Below are positions 23,203 to 37,143 of a stretch of DNA of 64,000 bases, in pieces (within the stretch, counting starts at the first letter, position 1; each line of letters starts with the position of its first letter). Both the position numbers and the translations under genes were made by a program. This stretch comes from Pictodentalium vernedei (Eukaryota; Mollusca; Scaphopoda; Dentaliida; Dentaliidae). The stretch lies in NCBI GenBank assembly GCA_031216915.1, contig CM062294.1, positions 32,689,128-32,753,127 of the forward strand. Reading direction: 5' to 3'. The notes under the pieces are model-generated. The model was not told the origin of the DNA. It did no database searches and was given only the letters and a program-made list of their open reading frames with translations.

Positions 23203-24463
23203 GGGGGGGGGGGGTGTTAGGAAAAAAATTGCAGACACCGATGCCGATTTTTTGTTTTTGACCGGTCGAAGGACCTAACCACCCACCCCATGTAATTTTT
23301 TTCCAGTTTTACAATTGTTTTCAGGGGTTATCTGAACCACCCACCCCCACATGCTTCTACATCATCCTTCCCACCATACTGCACCATAACCAATTTTATC
23401 ATACAGTACTGAGTGATTGACCTTGTACAGTAGGACAGATCTTGAAAGAACATCCGTTTTATCAGACCAAAGTGGTCTCTTAAGGCAGATGGTCTCCCAA
23501 AACAAATCAAATATAGAGTAAAGCTCGTATGTCCAGGTATGTCCATATAAAACATGGACTCCAAAGACATCGGTCTCTTAAGGCATGTTCTATTGTAATT
23601 CATTAACACTCTTGAATGTCATATTAACTTTTTACCTATAGTTATCTCTCCATGTGTTCAGACATGTTGTAGAAACCAACAATATATATGGTATTCGACA
23701 GAGTTCAGAGAGCTTTGTAAAATATCCTACAAATTGTTGATTTTTTTGACGAAGGTTTGGGTGGGGCATGGCTGGGTTGGGATGGGAGAGGGGATTTATT
23801 ACTTATTTTAAGTCCAGCCCTAGAAGGTCTGGTACATGATTTTGTTGACACCTGTGTTCTCAGATGTGTTTGAAATAAATTAGCAGTTCAATCAGATTCA
23901 ATGTTTAGTAGTTTTTGTGTTACATACTTCCTACAATGGCAATTAGAGTCATTGGTGTTTTCGTAATAGGTCTGGATACATCGTTGTTCAGAATTGTTCC
24001 TGCATCTGAAATCTGTAACTGTTCCTGACTTCACATAATTGTCTTTGCTCCTCATCTAAGCCAGCCGATCACACTAGGGTGAACATATTAGAAATTTAAT
24101 CAAACGGAACACCCTCAAGATAACTTATCCTTAGAGTGCAGTGTTTGATATTTGCAATTAGTGATGCATTTTAACTTGCATTATTCAATATGTCATACAT
24201 TGTATCACTATAAACCGAATCATAGCTCAGCCGCAATAACAGTTTTATAATCGTATATAACCCATGGTAGGTACCCCCTGATAACTTGAGTGTCTTTTTA
24301 TTGGTTCTTGAATGATACTTCACTGATTATGGTATACAATTTTGCCCCAAAGTGCCTGAACAAAAAATTTGCAAGCATCGGAAAAAATTTTTTTTGTCCT
24401 ACTTGACCACCCACCCACCTCGGCATCAGTGTTTTGCAAATTTTTTCCACCCCCCCCCCCCCC
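23203..24463. mobile_element. Element bounded by G/C runs, inserted in the minisatellite
   Basis: The left end is a G run followed by tgttaggaaaaaaattgcag and acaccgatgccg. The right end is the inverted equivalent: cggcatcagtgttttgcaaa, ttttttcca and a C run. Minisatellite units continue on both sides. A similar end (G run, then gaggaaaaaaaattgcagac) occurs alone at 62116-62156. No transposase seen. The interior is mostly unclassified and includes a small MITE (23428-23595). Confidence 0.6.
23428..23595. mobile_element. Small MITE, TA-flanked, pogo/Tc1-like ends
   Basis: Ends cagtaggacagatcttgaaa and the inverted match ccttaagagacc lie inside a TA at each side. Internal ggtctcttaaggca repeats resemble those of the MITE at 40379-41067. 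Diverged copy. Confidence 0.55.
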
Positions 24464-27400
24464 GATTGTTGTCGCTTTTATTGGTCTTTCTTTTTGAGCT
24501 CTCACATTCTTCATTGTCATCGCTTATCTTGGTCTTTCCTTTGAGGTCTCACATTCGTCATTGTTTTCGCTTTTCTCGGTCGTTCCATTTTGCTCTCATA
24601 TTCGTCATTGTTGTCGCTTTTATTGGTCTTTTCTTTTGAGCTCTCATATTCGTCATTGTTGTCGCTTTTATTGGTCTTTTCTTTTGAGCTCTCACATTCG
24701 TCATTGTCATCGCTTTTATTGGTCTTTTCTTTTGACCTCTCACATTCGTCATTGTCGTCGCTTTTATTGGTCTTTACTTTGAGCTCTCACATTCGTCATT
24801 GTCGTCGCTTTTATTGGTCTTTTCTTTTGAGCTCTTACATTCGTCATTGTCGTCGCTTTTATTGGTCTTTACTTTGAGCTCTCACATTCGTCATTGTCGT
24901 CGCTTTTATTGGTCTTTTCTTTTGAGCTCTCACATTCGTCATTGTCGTCGCTTTTATTGGTCTTTACTTTGAGCTCTCACATTCGTCATTGTCGTCGCTT
25001 TTATTGGTCTTTACTTTGAGCTCTCACATTCGTCATTGTCGTCGCTTTTATTGGTCTTTACTTTGAGCTCTCACATTCGTCATTGTCGTCGCTTTTATTG
25101 GTCTTTTCTTTTGAGCTCTCACATTCGTCATTGTCATTGCTTTTATTGGTCTTTACTTTTGACCTCTCACATTCGTCATTGTCGTCGCTTTTATTGGTCT
25201 TTACTTTGAGCTCTCACATTCGTCATTGTCATCGCTTTTATTGGTCTTTTCTTTTGAGCTCTCACATTCGTCATTGTCATCGCTTTTATTGGTCTTTTCT
25301 TTTGACCTCTCACATTCGTCATTGTCGTCGCTTTTATTGGTCTTTACTTTGACCTCTCACATTCGTCATTGTTGCCGCTTTTATTGGTCTTTTCTTTTGA
25401 GCTCTCACATTCGTCATTGTCGTCGCTTTTATTGGTCTTTACTTTGAGCTCTCACATTCGTCATTGTCGTCGCTTTTATTGGTCTTTTCTTTTGAGCTCT
25501 CACATTCGTCATTGTCGTCGCTTTTATTGGTCTTTACTTTGAGCTCTCACATTCGTCATTGTCATCGCTTTTATTGGTCTTTTCTTTTGAGCTCTCACAT
25601 TCGTCATTGTCGTCGCTTTTATTGGTCTTTACTTTGAGCTCTCACATTCGTCATTGTCGTCGCTTTTATTGGTCTTTACTTTGAGCTCTCACATTCGTCA
25701 TTGTCGTCGCTTTTATTGGTCTTTTCTTTTGACCTCTCACATTCGTCATTGTCATCGCTTTTATTGGTCTTTTCTTTTGACCTCTCACATTCGTCATTGT
25801 CATCGCTTTTATTGGTCTTTACTTTTGACCTCTCACATTCGTCATTGTCGTCGCTTTTATTGGTCTTTACTTTGAGCTCTCACATTCGTCATTGTCATCG
25901 CTTTTATTGGTCTTTACTTTTGACCTCTCACATTCGTCATTGTCGTCGCTTCTATTGGTCTTTACTTTGAGCTCTCACATTCGTCATTGTCGTCGCTTTT
26001 ATTGGTCTTTACTTTTGACCTCTCACATTCGTCATTGTCATCGCTTTTATTGGTCTTTTCTTTTGACCTCTCACATTCGTCATTGTCGTCGCTTTTATTG
26101 GTCTTTTCTTTTGACCTCTCACATTCGTCATTGTCGTCGCTTTTATTGGTCTTTACTTTTGACCTCTCACATTCGTCATTGTCATCGCTTTTATTGGTCT
26201 TTTCTTTTGACCTCTCACATTCGTCATTGTTGTCGCTTTTATTGGTCTTTACTTTTGACCTCTCACATTCGTCATTGTCATCGCTTTTATTGGTCTTTAC
26301 TTTTGACCTCTCACATTCGTCATTGTCGTCGCTTTTATTGGTCTTTACTTTTGACCTCTCACATTCGTCATTGTCGTCGCTTTTATTGGTCTTTTCTTTT
26401 GACCTCTCACATTCGTCATTGTCGTCGCTTTTATTGGTCTTTACTTTGACCTCTCACATTCGTCATTGTCGTCGCTTTTATTGGTCTTTTCTTTTGACCT
26501 CTCACATTCGTCATTGTCGTCGCTTTTATTGGTCTTTTCTTTTGACCTCTCACATTCGTCATTGTCGTCGCTTTTATTGGTCTTTACTTTGACCTCTCAC
26601 ATTCGTCATTGTCGTCGCTTTTATTGGTCTTTTCTTTTGACCTCTCACATTCGTCATTGTCGTCGCTTTTATTGGTCTTTTCTTTTGACCTCTCACATTC
26701 GTCAATGTCGTCGCTTTTATTGGTCTTTACTTTGACCTCTCACATTCGTCATTGTCGTCGCTTTTATTGGTCTTTACTTTTGACCTCTCACATTCGTCAT
26801 TGTCGTCGCTTTTATTGGTCTTTACTTTGAGCTCTCACATTCGTCATTGTCGTCGCTTTTATTGGTCTTTTCTTTTGACCTCTCACATTCGTCATTGTCG
26901 TCGCTTTTATTGGTCTTTTCTTTTGACCTCTCACATTCGTCATTGTCGTCGCTTTTATTGGTCTTTTCTTTTGACCTCTCACATTCGTCATTGTCGTCGC
27001 TTTTATTGGTCTTTTCTTTTGACCTCTCACATTCGTCATTGTCGTCGCTTTTATTGGTCTTTTCTTTTGAGCTCTTACATTCGTCATTGTCGTCGCTTTT
27101 ATTGGTCTTTTCTTTTGACCTCTCACATTCGTCATTGTCGTCGCTTTTATTGGTCTTTACTTTGAGCTCTCACATTCGTCATTGTCGTCGCTTTTATTGG
27201 TCTTTACTTTTGACCTCTCACATTCGTCATTGTCATCGCTTTTATTGGTCTTTTCTTTTGACCTCTCACATTCGTCATTGTCATCGCTTTTATTGGTCTT
27301 TACTTTGACCTCTCACATTCGTCATTGTCGTCGCTTTTATTGGTCTTTTCTTTTGACCTCTCACATTCGTCATTGTCGTCGCTTTTATTGGTCTTTACTT

Positions 27401-30400
27401 TGAGCTCTCACATTCGTCATTGTCGTCGCTTTTATTGGTCTTTTCTTTTGACCTCTCACATTCGTCATTGTCGTCGCTTTTATTGGTCTTTACTTTGAGC
27501 TCTTACATTCGTCATTGTCGTCGCTTTTATTGGTCTTTTCTTTTGACCTCTCACATTCGTCATTGTCGTCGCTTTTATTGGTCTTTTCTTTTGACCTCTC
27601 ACATTCGTCATTGTCGTCGCTTTTATTGGTCTTTTCTTTTGACCTCTCACATTCGTCATTGTCGTCGCTTTTATTGGTCTTTTCTTTTGACCTCTCACAT
27701 TCGTCATTGTCGTCGCTTTTATTGGTCTTTACTTTGACCTCTCACATTCGTCATTGTCGTCGCTTTTATTGGTCTTTTCTTTTGACCTCTCACATTCGTC
27801 ATTGTCGTCGCTTTTATTGGTCTTTTCTTTTGACCTCTCACATTCGTCATTGTCGTCGCTTTTATTGGTCTTTACTTTGACCTCTCACATTCGTCATTGT
27901 CGTCGCTTTTATTGGTCTTTTCTTTTGACCTCTCACATTCGTCATTGTCGTCGCTTTTATTGGTCTTTTCTTTTGACCTCTCACATTCGTCAATGTCGTC
28001 GCTTTTATTGGTCTTTACTTTGACCTCTCACATTCGTCATTGTCGTCGCTTTTATTGGTCTTTTCTTTTGACCTCTCACATTCGTCATTGTCGTCGCTTT
28101 TATTGGTCTTTTCTTTTGACCTCTCACATTCGTCATTGTCGTCGCTTTTATTGGTCTTTTCTTTTGAGCTCTCACATTCGTCATTGTCGTCGCTTTTATT
28201 GGTCTTTACTTTGACCTCTCACATTCGTCATTGTCGTCGCTTTTATTGGTCTTTTCTTTTGACCTCTCACATTCGTCATTGTCGTCGCTTTTATTGGTCT
28301 TTACTTTTGACCTCTCACATTCGTCATTGTCATCGCTTTTATTGGTCTTTTCTTTTGACCTCTCACATTCGTCATTGTCATTGCTTTTATTGGTCTTTTC
28401 TTTTGAGCTCTCACATTCGTCATTGTCGTCGCTTTTATTGGTCTTTTCTTTTGACCTCTCACATTCGTCATTGTCGTCGCTTCTATTGGTCTTTTCTTTT
28501 GACCTCTCACATTCGTCATTGTCGTCGCTTCTATTGGTCTTTTCTTTTGACCTCTCACATTCGTCATTGTTGTCGCTTTTATTGGTCTTTTCTTTTGACC
28601 TCTCACATTCGTCATTGTCGTCGCTTTTATTGGTCTTTACTTTGAGCTCTTACATTCGTCATTGTCGTCGCTTTTATTGGTCTTTTCTTTTGACCTCTCA
28701 CATTCGTCATTGTCGTCGCTTTTATTGGTCTTTTCTTTTGACCTCTCACATTCGTCATTGTTGTCGCTTTTATTGGTCTTTTCTTTTGACCTCTCACATT
28801 CGTCATTGTCGTCGCTTTTATTGGTCTTTACTTTGAGCTCTTACATTCGTCATTGTCGTCGCTTTTATTGGTCTTTTCTTTTGACCTCTCACATTCGTCA
28901 TTGTCGTCGCTTTTATTGGTCTTTTCTTTTGACCTCTCACATTCGTCATTGTCGTCGCTTTTATTGGTCTTTTCTTTTGACCTCTCACATTCGTCATTGT
29001 CATTGCTTTTATTGGTCTTTTCTTTTGACCTCTCACATTCGTCATTGTCGTCGCTTTTATTGGTCTTTTCTTTTGACCTCTCACATTCGTCATTGTCGTC
29101 GCTTTTATTGGTCTTTTCTTTTGACCTCTCACATTCGTCATTGTCGTCGCTTTTATTGGTCTTTACTTTGACCTCTCACATTCGTCATTGTCGTCGCTTT
29201 TATTGGTCTTTTCTTTTGACCTCTCACATTCGTCATTGTCGTCGCTTTTATTGGTCTTTTCTTTTGACCTCTCACATTCGTCATTGTCGTCGCTTTTATT
29301 GGTCTTTTCTTTTGACCTCTCACATTCGTCATTGTCGTCGCTTTTATTGGTCTTTTCTTTTGACCTCTCACATTCGTCATTGTCGTCGCTTTTATTGGTC
29401 TTTTCTTTTGACCTCTCACATTCGTCATTGTCGTCGCTTTTATTGGTCTTTACTTTGACCTCTCACATTCGTCATTGTCGTCGCTTTTATTGGTCTTTAC
29501 TTTGACCTCTCACATTCGTCATTGTCGTCGCTTTTATTGGTCTTTTCTTTTGACCTCTCACATTCGTCATTGTCGTCGCTTTTATTGGTCTTTACTTTTG
29601 ACCTCTCACATTCGTCATTGTCATCGCTTTTATTGGTCTTTTCTTTTGACCTCTCACATTCGTCATTGTCATTGCTTTTATTGGTCTTTTCTTTTGACCT
29701 CTCACATTCGTCATTGTCGTCGCTTTTATTGGTCTTTACTTTGAGCTCTCACATTCGTCATTGTCGTCGCTTTTATTGGTCTTTTCTTTTGACCTCTCAC
29801 ATTCGTCATTGTCGTCGCTTTTATTGGTCTTTACTTTGACCTCTCACATTCGTCATTGTCGTCGCTTTTATTGGTCTTTTCTTTTGACCTCTCACATTCG
29901 TCATTGTCGTCGCTTTTATTGGTCTTTTCTTTTGACCTCTCACATTCGTCATTGTCGTCGCTTTTATTGGTCTTTACTTTGACCTCTCACATTCGTCATT
30001 GTCGTCGCTTTTATTGGTCTTTTCTTTTGACCTCTCACATTCGTCATTGTCGTCGCTTTTATTGGTCTTTTCTTTTGACCTCTCACATTCGTCATTGTCG
30101 TCGCTTTTATTGGTCTTTACTTTGAGCTCTCACATTCGTCATTGTCGTCGCTTTTATTGGTCTTTTCTTTTGACCTCTCACATTCGTCATTGTCGTCGCT
30201 TTTATTGGTCTTTACTTTGAGCTCTCACATTCGTCATTGTCGTCGCTTTTATTGGTCTTTACTTTTGACCTCTCACATTCGTCATTGTCGTCGCTTCTAT
30301 TGGTCTTTACTTTGAGCTCTCACATTCGTCATTGTCGTCGCTTTTATTGGTCTTTTCTTTTGACCTCTCACATTCGTCATTGTCGTCGCTTTTATTGGTC

Positions 30401-33400
30401 TTTACTTTTGACCTCTCACATTCGTCATTGTCGTCGCTTTTATTGGTCTTTACTTTGAGCTCTCACATTCGTCATTGTCGTCGCTTTTATTGGTCTTTAC
30501 TTTTGACCTCTCACATTCGTCATTGTCGTCGCTTTTATTGGTCTTTACTTTTGACCTCTCACATTCGTCATTGTCGTCGCTTTTATTGGTCTTTACTTTT
30601 GACCTCTCACATTCGTCATTGTCGTCGCTTTTATTGGTCTTTACTTTGAGCTCTCACATTCGTCATTGTCGTCGCTTTTATTGGTCTTTTCTTTTGACCT
30701 CTCACATTCGTCATTGTCGTCGCTTTTATTGGTCTTTACTTTTGACCTCTCACATTCGTCATTGTCGTCGCTTTTATTGGTCTTTACTTTGACCTCTCAC
30801 ATTCGTCATTGTCATCGCTTTTATTGGTCTTTACTTTTGACCTCTCACATTCGTCATTGTCGTCGCTTTTATTGGTCTTTACTTTGAGCTCTCACATTCG
30901 TCATTGTCGTCGCTTTTATTGGTCTTTTCTTTTGACCTCTCACATTCGTCATTGTCGTCGCTTTTATTGGTCTTTACTTTGAGCTCTCACATTCGTCATT
31001 GTCGTCGCTTTTATTGGTCTTTTCTTTTGACCTCTCACATTCGTCATTGTCGTCGCTTTTATTGGTCTTTACTTTGAGCTCTCACATTCGTCATTGTCGT
31101 CGCTTTTATTGGTCTTTACTTTTGACCTCTCACATTCGTCATTGTCGTCACTTTTATTGGTCTTTACTTTGAGCTCTCACATTCGTCATTGTCGTCGCTT
31201 TTATTGGTCTTTACTTTGAGCTCTCACATTCGTCATTGTCGTCGCTTTTATTGGTCTTTTCTTTTGACCTCTCACATTCGTCATTGTCGTCGCTTCTATT
31301 GGTCTTTACTTTGAGCTCTCACATTCGTCATTGTCGTCGCTTTTATTGGTCTTTTCTTTTGACCTCTCACATTCGTCATTGTCATTGCTTTTATTGGTCT
31401 TTACTTTTGACCTCTCACATTCGTCATTGTCGTCGCTTTTATTGGTCTTTTCTTTTGACCTCTCACATTCGTCATTGTCGTCGCTTTTATTGGTCTTTAC
31501 TTTGAGCTCTCACATTCGTCATTGTCGTCGCTTTTATTGGTCTTTTCTTTTGACCTCTCACATTCGTCATTGTCGTCGCTTTTATTGGTCTTTACTTTGA
31601 GCTCTCACATTCGTCATTGTCGTCGCTTTTATTGGTCTTTTCTTTTGACCTCTCACATTCGTCATTGTCATTGCTTTTATTGGTCTTTACTTTTGACCTC
31701 TCACATTCGTCATTGTCGTCGCTTTTATTGGTCTTTACTTTGAGCTCTCACATTCGTCATTGTCGTCGCTTTTATTGGTCTTTTCTTTTGACCTCTCACA
31801 TTCGTCATTGTCGTCGCTTTTATTGGTCTTTACTTTGAGCTCTCACATTCGTCATTGTCGTCGCTTTTATTGGTCTTTTCTTTTGACCTCTCACATTCGT
31901 CATTGTCATTGCTTTTATTGGTCTTTACTTTTGACCTCTCACATTCGTCATTGTCGTCGCTTTTATTGGTCTTTACTTTGAGCTCTCACATTCGTCATTG
32001 TCGTCACTTTTATTGGTCTTTACTTTGAGCTCTCACATTCGTCATTGTCGTCGCTTTTATTGGTCTTTTCTTTTGACCTCTCACATTCGTCATTGTCATT
32101 GCTTTTATTGGTCTTTACTTTTGACCTCTCACATTCGTCATTGTCGTCGCTTTTATTGGTCTTTACTTTGAGCTCTCACATTCGTCATTGTCGTCGCTTT
32201 TATTGGTCTTTTCTTTTGACCTCTCACATTCGTCATTGTCATTGCTTTTATTGGTCTTTACTTTTGACCTCTCACATTCGTCATTGTCGTCGCTTCTATT
32301 GGTCTTTACTTTGAGCTCTCACATTCGTCATTGTCGTCGCTTTTATTGGTCTTTTCTTTTGACCTCTCACATTCGTCATTGTCGTCGCTTTTATTGGTCT
32401 TTTCTTTTGACCTCTCACATTCGTCATTGTCGTCGCTTCTATTGGTCTTTACTTTGACCTCTCACATTCGTCATTGTCATTGCTTTTATTGGTCTTTACT
32501 TTTGACCTCTCACATTCGTCATTGTCGTCGCTTCTATTGGTCTTTACTTTGAGCTCTCACATTCGTCATTGTCGTCGCTTTTATTGGTCTTTTCTTTTGA
32601 CCTCTCACATTCGTCATTGTCGTCGCTTTTATTGGTCTTTTCTTTTGACCTCTCACATTCGTCATTGTCGTCGCTTTTATTGGTCTTTTCTTTTGACCTC
32701 TCACATTCGTCATTGTCGTCGCTTTTATTGGTCTTTTCTTTTGACCTCTCACATTCGTCATTGTCATTGCTTTTATTGGTCTTTACTTTTGACCTCTCAC
32801 ATTCGTCATTGTCATTGCTTTTATTGGTCTTTACTTTGACCTCTCACATTCGTCATTGTCATTGCTTTTATTGGTCTTTACTTTTGACCTCTCACATTCG
32901 TCATTGTCGTCGCTTCTATTGGTCTTTACTTTGACCTCTCACATTCGTCATTGTCGTCGCTTCTATTGGTCTTTACTTTGACCTCTCACATTCGTCATTG
33001 TCGTCGCTTTTATTGGTCTTTACTTTGAGCTCTCACATTCGTCATTGTCGTCGCTTTTATTGGTCTTTTCTTTTGACCTCTCACATTCGTCATTGTCGTC
33101 GCTTTTATTGGTCTTTTCTTTTGACCTCTCACATTCGTCATTGTCGTCGCTTTTATTGGTCTTTTCTTTTGACCTCTCACATTCGTCATTGTCGTCGCTT
33201 TTATTGGTCTTTTCTTTTGACCTCTCACATTCGTCATTGTCGTCGCTTTTATTGGTCTTTTCTTTTGACCTCTCACATTCGTCATTGTCATTGCTTTTAT
33301 TGGTCTTTACTTTTGACCTCTCACATTCGTCATTGTCATTGCTTTTATTGGTCTTTACTTTGACCTCTCACATTCGTCATTGTCATTGCTTTTATTGGTC

Positions 33401-35010
33401 TTTACTTTTGACCTCTCACATTCGTCATTGTCGTCGCTTCTATTGGTCTTTACTTTGACCTCTCACATTCGTCATTGTCATTGCTTTTATTGGTCTTTAC
33501 TTTTGACCTCTCACATTCGTCATTGTCATTGCTTTTATTGGTCTTTACTTTTGACCTCTCACATTCGTCATTGTCATTGCTTTTATTGGTCTTTACTTTG
33601 ACCTCTCACATTCGTCATTGTCATTGCTTTTATTGGTCTTTACTTTTGACCTCTCACATTCGTCATTGTCGTCGCTTCTATTGGTCTTTACTTTGACCTC
33701 TCACATTCGTCATTGTCATTGCTTTTATTGGTCTTTTCTTTTGACCTCTCACATTCGTCATTGTCATTGCTTTTATTGGTCTTTACTTTTGACCTCTCAC
33801 ATTCGTCATTGTCATTGCTTTTATTGGTCTTTACTTTGACCTCTCACATTCGTCATTGTCGTCGCTTTTATTGGTCTTTACTTTTGACCTCTCACATTCG
33901 TCATTGTCGTCGCTTCTATTGGTCTTTACTTTGACCTCTCACATTCGTCATTGTCGTCGCTTTTATTGGTCTTTTCTTTTGACCTCTCACATTCGTCATT
34001 GTCATTGCTTCTATTGGTCTTTACTTTTGACCTCTCACATTCGTCATTGTCGTCGCTTCTATTGGTCTTTACTTTGAGCTCTCACATTCGTCATTGTCGT
34101 CGCTTCTATTGGTCTTTACTTTGACCTCTCACATTCGTCATTGTCATTGCTTTTATTGGTCTTTACTTTTGACCTCTCACATTCGTCATTGTCATTGCTT
34201 TTATTGGTCTTTTCTTTTGACCTCTCACATTCGTCATTGTCATTGCTTTTATTGGTCTTTACTTTTGACCTCTCACATTCGTCATTGTCGTCGCTTCTAT
34301 TGGTCTTTACTTTGAGCTCTCACATTCGTCATTGTCGTCGCTTTTATTGGTCTTTTCTTTTGACCTCTCACATTCGTCATTGTCGTCGCTTTTATTGGTC
34401 TTTTCTTTTGACCTCTCACATTCGTCATTGTCGTCGCTTTTATTGGTCTTTTCTTTTGACCTCTCACATTCGTCATTGTCGTCGCTTTTATTGGTCTTTT
34501 CTTTTGACCTCTCACATTCGTCATTGTCGTCGCTTCTATTGGTCTTTTCTTTTGACCTCTCACATTCGTCATTGTCGTCGCTTTTATTGGTCTTTTCTTT
34601 TGACCTCTCACATTCGTCATTGTCGTCGCTTTTATTGGTCTTTTCTTTTGACCTCTCACATTCGTCATTGTCGTCGCTTTTATTGGTCTTTTCTTTTGAC
34701 CTCTCACATTCGTCATTGTCGTCGCTTTTATTGGTCTTTACTTTTGACCTCTCACATTCGTCATTGTCGTCGCTTCTATTGGTCTTTACTTTGAGCTCTC
34801 ATATTCGTCATTGTCATCGCTTTTATTGGTCTTTTCTTTTGACCTCTCACATTCGTCATTGTCGTCGCTTTTATTGGTCTTTTCTTTTGAGCTCTCACAT
34901 TCGTCATTGTTGTCGCTTTTATTGGTCTTTCCATTGCGCTCTCATATTCGTTATTGGCGTCGCCTTTTCTTGGTTGTTCCACTGAAGTCTCACATTCGTC
35001 ATTGTCGCTT
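24464..35010 (+). repeat. 47/48-bp minisatellite, main array
   Basis: About 220 tandem units of the form gcttttattggtctttt, cttttgacctctcacattcg, tcattgtcgtc. Two length classes alternate: 48-bp units with ttttcttttgacc or tttacttttgacc, and 47-bp units with tttactttgagc or tttactttgacc. Runs of 48-bp units read open in several frames as 16-residue repeats, and each 47-bp unit shifts the frame. I treat these frames as by-products. Longer copies exist: a rare gtcaatgtcg variant recurs at 26701 and 27989, 1,288 bp apart, within matching blocks. 238- and 286-bp higher-order patterns appear around 31.2-32.4 kb. Confidence 0.97.
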
Positions 35011-36130
35011 TTTAGCTCACCAGGGCAAAGCTCAGGGGGACCTTTACTGATCACTTTTCCGTCCGTCGTCCGGCGTTAACTTTACATTATTGACTTCTCC
35101 TAAAGTGAACCAAATTTGATATGCATGGTCCTTATCATATGTCAATTAAAGCTTGTTCAAATAAAGTTGCCACGCTCCATAGGAGGGGTGGGGGAAATAC
35201 TCCAAAATTTAAAAAAAATTCTTCTCATGAACCAGTGGGTACAAAGACATAATATTTTGGTATGGAGCTTCATTTTGAGGTATAAAATCAAGTGTTTAAA
35301 CAAAGTTCTTGGAGCAGTATTTGTCTTCGTAATGGGAGGGGCAAGATTTTTGGCCCCGCCCAAAATTTCTATTTTTTTTTTTTGAACAGATGGTCCGATT
35401 TGAACCAAATTTGATATGTGGTATTATTGAGTCCTAAGTACTTGATTCATGCAAAAACAAATTTTTCACCTGTCCCTGTGGGAACCCCAGTAGCTAAAAA
35501 AACAAACATATTTTTAAATGCCCATATTTCATAAACCACACGGAATAGAGAGTTGTTATTTGGTATGAAGCATCGTTAGGACCAGTAGAATGTGACAGTA
35601 AAAAAAAATAATTTTTAAAGTTCTGTAGGGGGCATCGAAAAAATCCTGAGTTAGCAATTTTGCAAAAATTAAAAAAATTCTTCTCCAGAACCACTGATCA
35701 GAATCTTTTGATATTTGGTATGCAGCATTCCTAGGGGAGTCAGATTCAAATTTGTTCAAATCGGGTTCCTGGGTTAATATTTGAGTTCTCTGTTGGAACC
35801 CAAAGTTTAACTTAGTGCAATTTGAGGAAATTTTCTTTAAAAATCTTCTTCTTCAGATCCACCAATCAGAGTGCTTTCATATGTGGTATACAACATCTCT
35901 AGGGGGATCAGATTGAAGTTTGTTTAGATTGGGTCCCTGGGTTAATATTTGGGCTCTCTATTGGAGCCCAAAGTTTAACTTAGTGCAATTTGAGGGGATT
36001 TCTTTAAAAATCTTCATCTTCAAATCCGCCAGTGAGAATCCTTTTCATATTGGGTATATAACATCTCTTGGGGGATCAGATTCAAGTTTGTTCAATTCGA
36101 GTCCCTTACTTAATATTTAGGCTCTCGATG
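35011..36130 (+). mobile_element. TTAGCTCACC-type repeat, copy 1
   Basis: Starts ttagctcaccagggcaaagc directly at the end of the minisatellite, followed by tccgtccgtcgtccggcgtt. It then runs through diverged ~150-170-bp units containing cttcttctccagaaccac, gatatttggtatgcagc and cagattcaagtttgttca. No coding capacity. The same family lies at 38008, 41350, 47110, 49550 and 57300. Its layout (unique ends, tandem core) recalls 'pearl'-type elements of bivalves; that comparison is from memory. Confidence 0.7.
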
Positions 36131-36165
36131 GGGGGGAGGGGGGCGGGGGGGGGGGCATGGGAAGC
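36120..36165 (+). repeat. G-rich run
   Basis: A purine/G run (gatgggggggaggggggcgg and on) at the edge of the TTAGCTCACC-type repeat, 5' of a SINE. Potential quadruplex-forming sequence, not otherwise annotated. Confidence 0.8.
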
Positions 36166-36201
36166 TGGGGTCAGGATAGGTTCAAGGTTGTTCAAATCCA
36201 T

Positions 36202-36566
36202 GGGTGGAGGGGGCACGGTCGCTCAGTAGGTATAGGTGCAGGCTGCAAGCCAAGAGGTCCTCGGTTTGAATCCCACCTGTGGCAACTGCGTTGGCAACTG
36301 CATTGTGTCCTTGAGCAAGACACTTCACCTCCATTGCCCATGTGGGGGCACAGTGCTGTTGTGTAGTAAGGCATACTGCACATCAGTGGTGCACCTGTCT
36401 TCAACCAATGCTATTTCCCTGCTTGTGTGGAGTTAGTATGTTGAGGAGCTGACAGTTGCTTGCATTTGCTCAGTAGTTCTCTCCAGGTACTGCGGCTTCC
36501 TCCACCCGTAAAACTGTCAAGGTCATGATTAGCCATTGTGCAGAAATATGTGACCTTAAACACCAG

Positions 36567-36619
<53 letters not shown>
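36202..36619 (+). mobile_element. tRNA-headed SINE, tail type 2, with long TAAA tail
   Basis: Target duplication aaatccat at 36194-36201 and 36620-36627. Head with A-box (cggtcgctcagtagg) and B-box (ggtttgaatcc). The gcaactgcgttg segment is locally duplicated just before the central block. The tail ends in an unusually long pure aaat array (about 36567-36619). Confidence 0.88.
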
Positions 36620-36621
<2 letters not shown>

Positions 36622-36627
36622 ATCCAT

Positions 36628-36849
36628 TCCTTAGTGTTTTTCCACAAAATTTGACTTTCAAACTACAGTAACATAACAACCCTTGGAAGTTTGGCAGTGC
36701 TTGTCTACAGCTGATAGAATTGGAAGCAATTCAGGAAGACCTATGATAATAATCATCTGACATGAACACTAGAGTTATGAATAATTTTATGACTACATTC
36801 CTCTGTAGTGCTGATGGTCCCAAAATACTTCTTTGAACCACTTTGTCAG
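36628..36849. other. Unclassified spacer
   Basis: AT-rich sequence with no gene or repeat I recognise. Confidence 0.4.
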
Positions 36850-37143
36850 GTTTGTCTTGATTTTTCCATTGTGCTCTCACCTACGCCACAGTCATCACTT
36901 TTCTTGGTCTTTCCATTGAGCTCTTACATTCATCATTGTCATCAATTTTCTTGATCTTTCTATTGAGCTCTCACATTCATCATTGTCGTTGCCTTTCTTG
37001 GTCGTTCCACTGAGGTCTCACATTCGTCTTTGTTGTCGCTTTTCTTGATCTTTCCATTCTACTCTCACATTCGCCATTGTCGTTGCTTTTATTGGTCGTT
37101 CCATTGAGCTCTCATATATGTCATTGTTGTCGCTTTTCTTGGT
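36850..37143 (+). repeat. Right edge of the 47/48-bp minisatellite, diverged
   Basis: About six diverged units (tcttggtctttccattgagc, tctcacattcatcattgtcg). A further one to two units lie at about 37776-37845 after the SINE. The original array therefore once spanned roughly 23.0-37.8 kb, before insertions. Confidence 0.85.

Noticed and set aside
24464..35010. Many overlapping 70-220-codon frames in the minisatellite, on both strands
   Set aside because: They follow from a 48-bp period divisible by three, are low complexity, occur in several frames at once and break at each 47-bp unit.
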